Shown here one piece after another: positions 12,925 through 14,128 of a DNA stretch of 14,128 nucleotides. Made by a program: the position numbers and the translations under genes. Numbering within the stretch: the first letter of the stretch is position 1; each line of letters begins with the position of its first letter. Under the pieces are notes generated by a model. The model did no database searches, was not told the DNA's origin, and saw nothing but the letters and a program-made list of their open reading frames with translations. Source of the stretch: JACKOD01 sp041591635 (GTDB lineage Bacteria; Pseudomonadota; Gammaproteobacteria; Pseudomonadales; Oleiphilaceae); contig JBFHRO010000074.1 in NCBI GenBank assembly GCA_041591635.1, positions 1 through 14,128 of the forward strand, written 5' to 3'.

Positions 12925-13950
12925 GTGGACGTGCGTAACATTCCTGAAAAAAAGCTGCCCATTCTGGGCATTCATCAGGTGCTCGAACTGCTTGAAAAAC
13001 AGGGCATCGACACAGGGCCGCTGCTCAGGGCGGCCCACATCGACCGGGCATTGCTTAGCGACCCCACCGCCTCCATCGAACGCGCGCAAGAGCTGGCGCT
13101 GGTGGCGGCCCTGCTGAAAGTGCATCCAGACCCCTGTTTCGGGCTTCAAGCCGGCGCCTGCTACCGGCTGAGCGCCTTCGGCGTACTGGGGTCTGCGGTA
13201 TTCGCCGCCTCGACGGTACGCGAAGCGATTCATTTCTTTATCCGCTTCGTCAACCTCTCCTACACCTATTTCGATGTCAGTGTGCAAGCGCAGCCGCAAC
13301 CCACGGAAGTAGTCATAAAATCCAGATTTGATCTGGGCGACCTTTACCCTTATTTCATGCAACGGGATCTGGCATTTGCGGCAACCGCCATTCAGGACAT
13401 CAGTTTTGACATGGCCAAAAATGCCATTAAAAGCATCGACATTGCGCTGCCCGAACCCCAGGATCCGACCCCTTACCAGCAAGGGTTCCGCTGCCCCGTC
13501 AGATTTACCAGCGGGCCATCGAAAATCCGCTACGACAGCGAGATCCTTGACAGAACCCTGCCAATGGCGAACCCGCTATCGTTCAAGATCCTGGAACAAC
13601 AGTGTGAAAAGGATTTGCAGCGACTTTCCCGGCCTTTGGGCGTGAGCGAAACCGTCAGGCAATGTTTTCTGCAAACGCAGGGGGACTATCCGGACGAGGC
13701 TGCCATTGCCAAAAGGCTGTCCATCACCACCCGAACCTTAAGGCGCCGCCTCGCCAGTGAAGGCAGTTCCTATAAACAACTCCTTCACCAGCATCTTTCA
13801 TCTCGCGCCAGGCAACTGCTGCTCCATACCGATCTGCCGGTGGAGCAGATTGCCCTGCAATGCGGCTATTGCGAATCATCGAGTTTTATTCGCGCCTTTA
13901 AATCCTGGGAAGCCATGACCCCCACGGCGTTTCGCAAGCGCTCGTCCTGA
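12925..13950 (+). CDS. AraC-family transcriptional regulator with Arabinose_bd-type sensor domain
   Basis: This 341-residue DNA-binding protein has an N-terminal ligand domain of about 185 residues of the kind seen in OruR/ArgR-like regulators, with YRLSAFGVLGSAVFAASTVREA (about 80-101) as its conserved core. A C-terminal AraC domain contains two helix-turn-helix units. The first is around 256-280 (EAAIAKRLSITTRTLRRRL). The second is around 304-330 (VEQIALQCGYCESSSFIRAFKSW) and ends with the typical TPTAFRKR. It is transcribed away from the four-gene acyl-CoA operon, the usual layout for a pathway-specific activator that senses the substrate or an intermediate. The ligand is unknown. The start is a GTG chosen by the Shine-Dalgarno position. 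There is only a 28-base gap to the convergent clpB end, with no clear terminator. Confidence 0.92.
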   Translation: MDVRNIPEKKLPILGIHQVLELLEKQGIDTGPLLRAAHIDRALLSDPTASIERAQELALVAALLKVHPDPCFGLQAGACYRLSAFGVLGSAVFAASTVREAIHFFIRFVNLSYTYFDVSVQAQPQPTEVVIKSRFDLGDLYPYFMQRDLAFAATAIQDISFDMAKNAIKSIDIALPEPQDPTPYQQGFRCPVRFTSGPSKIRYDSEILDRTLPMANPLSFKILEQQCEKDLQRLSRPLGVSETVRQCFLQTQGDYPDEAAIAKRLSITTRTLRRRLASEGSSYKQLLHQHLSSRARQLLLHTDLPVEQIALQCGYCESSSFIRAFKSWEAMTPTAFRKRSS

Positions 13951-13978
13951 ACAAACCCCTGCCCGCGCTACGCCGGCC

Positions 13979-14128
13979 CTACTTCTTGCTAAACACCACC
14001 TTGCCATTTTCGACCAGCGCCAAAATGGTATCGCCACGGCGGAATTGGCCGTTCAGCAGGTCTTGCGCCAGCGGGTTTTCGATCCAGCGCTGAATCGCAC
14101 GCTTGAGTGGCCGCGCGCCGTAGACCGG
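13979..14128 (-). CDS. clpB: ClpB disaggregase, C-terminal 49 residues (cut by right edge)
   Basis: The reverse strand encodes PVYGARPLKRAIQRWIENPL followed by a short beta-rich tail ending in GKVVFSKK and a TAG stop. The segment GARPLKRAIQ with IENPLA is characteristic of the C-terminal small domain of ClpB/Hsp104 proteins. ClpB is the ATP-driven chaperone that, with DnaK, pulls proteins out of aggregates. Only the last 49 codons are inside the window, out of roughly 860 in a full gene. ClpA and ClpX end differently, so they are less likely. The gene converges on the AraC regulator and is probably unrelated to the catabolic operon. Confidence 0.92.
   Translation of the reverse strand, partial: PVYGARPLKRAIQRWIENPLAQDLLNGQFRRGDTILALVENGKVVFSKK

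Noticed and set aside
1..14128. Search for tRNA, rRNA, CRISPR arrays, transposases, integrases, toxin-antitoxin or phage-defence genes
   Set aside because: No cloverleaf, regular spaced repeat, recombinase or defence domain was seen, and the window is filled by the genes listed.

Overview
The window looks like chromosomal DNA of a free-living gammaproteobacterium, probably marine or environmental. The basis is gene content: a prpB gene with its own GntR regulator, a Kdp-type two-component system, TrkH, a GAF-GGDEF enzyme, a CheZ-like chemotaxis tail and ClpB. Coding is dense on both strands and GC is moderately high. I see no insertion sequence, phage gene, integrase, tRNA, rRNA or CRISPR array. 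The exact genus cannot be read from this sequence.

Layout from left to right. (1) 1-1307, minus: a GntR/FCD regulator overlaps prpB (methylisocitrate lyase, cut by the left edge) by 4 bases. A clean sigma70 promoter and repeated TTGTCGACAA palindromes lie in front, suggesting an autoregulated propionate (2-methylcitrate) operon. (2) 1441-5562, minus: a shortened KdpD-like sensor kinase, a KdpE-like response regulator and a TrkH potassium transporter form an apparent operon. The usual KdpFABC pump genes are not in the window. (3) 5671-6633, minus: a GAF-GGDEF diguanylate cyclase. Divergent from it, 6918-7811, plus: a PAS/coiled-coil protein whose last 13 residues closely match the CheY-docking tail of CheZ. 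This is the most interesting item. (4) 7843-8442, minus: a small SAM-dependent methyltransferase with its own likely promoter.

(5) 8616-12780, minus: a four-gene catabolic operon of two adjacent acyl-CoA dehydrogenase-family proteins, an acetoacetate-decarboxylase-family protein and a short-chain dehydrogenase. The first three are joined by ATGA overlaps. The first dehydrogenase-like protein lacks both the flavin-signature motif and the usual catalytic glutamate, while the second has both, so a heteromeric enzyme is plausible. A divergent AraC-family regulator (12925-13950, plus) probably controls the operon. (6) 13979-14128, minus: the last 49 codons of clpB.

The window therefore holds four regulatory modules, each next to its likely output: GntR with prpB, KdpDE with TrkH, AraC with the acyl-CoA operon, and a PAS/CheZ-tail protein opposite a diguanylate cyclase. 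The last pair may link cyclic-di-GMP and CheY-type signalling. Functional links between neighbours are inferred from gene order only.
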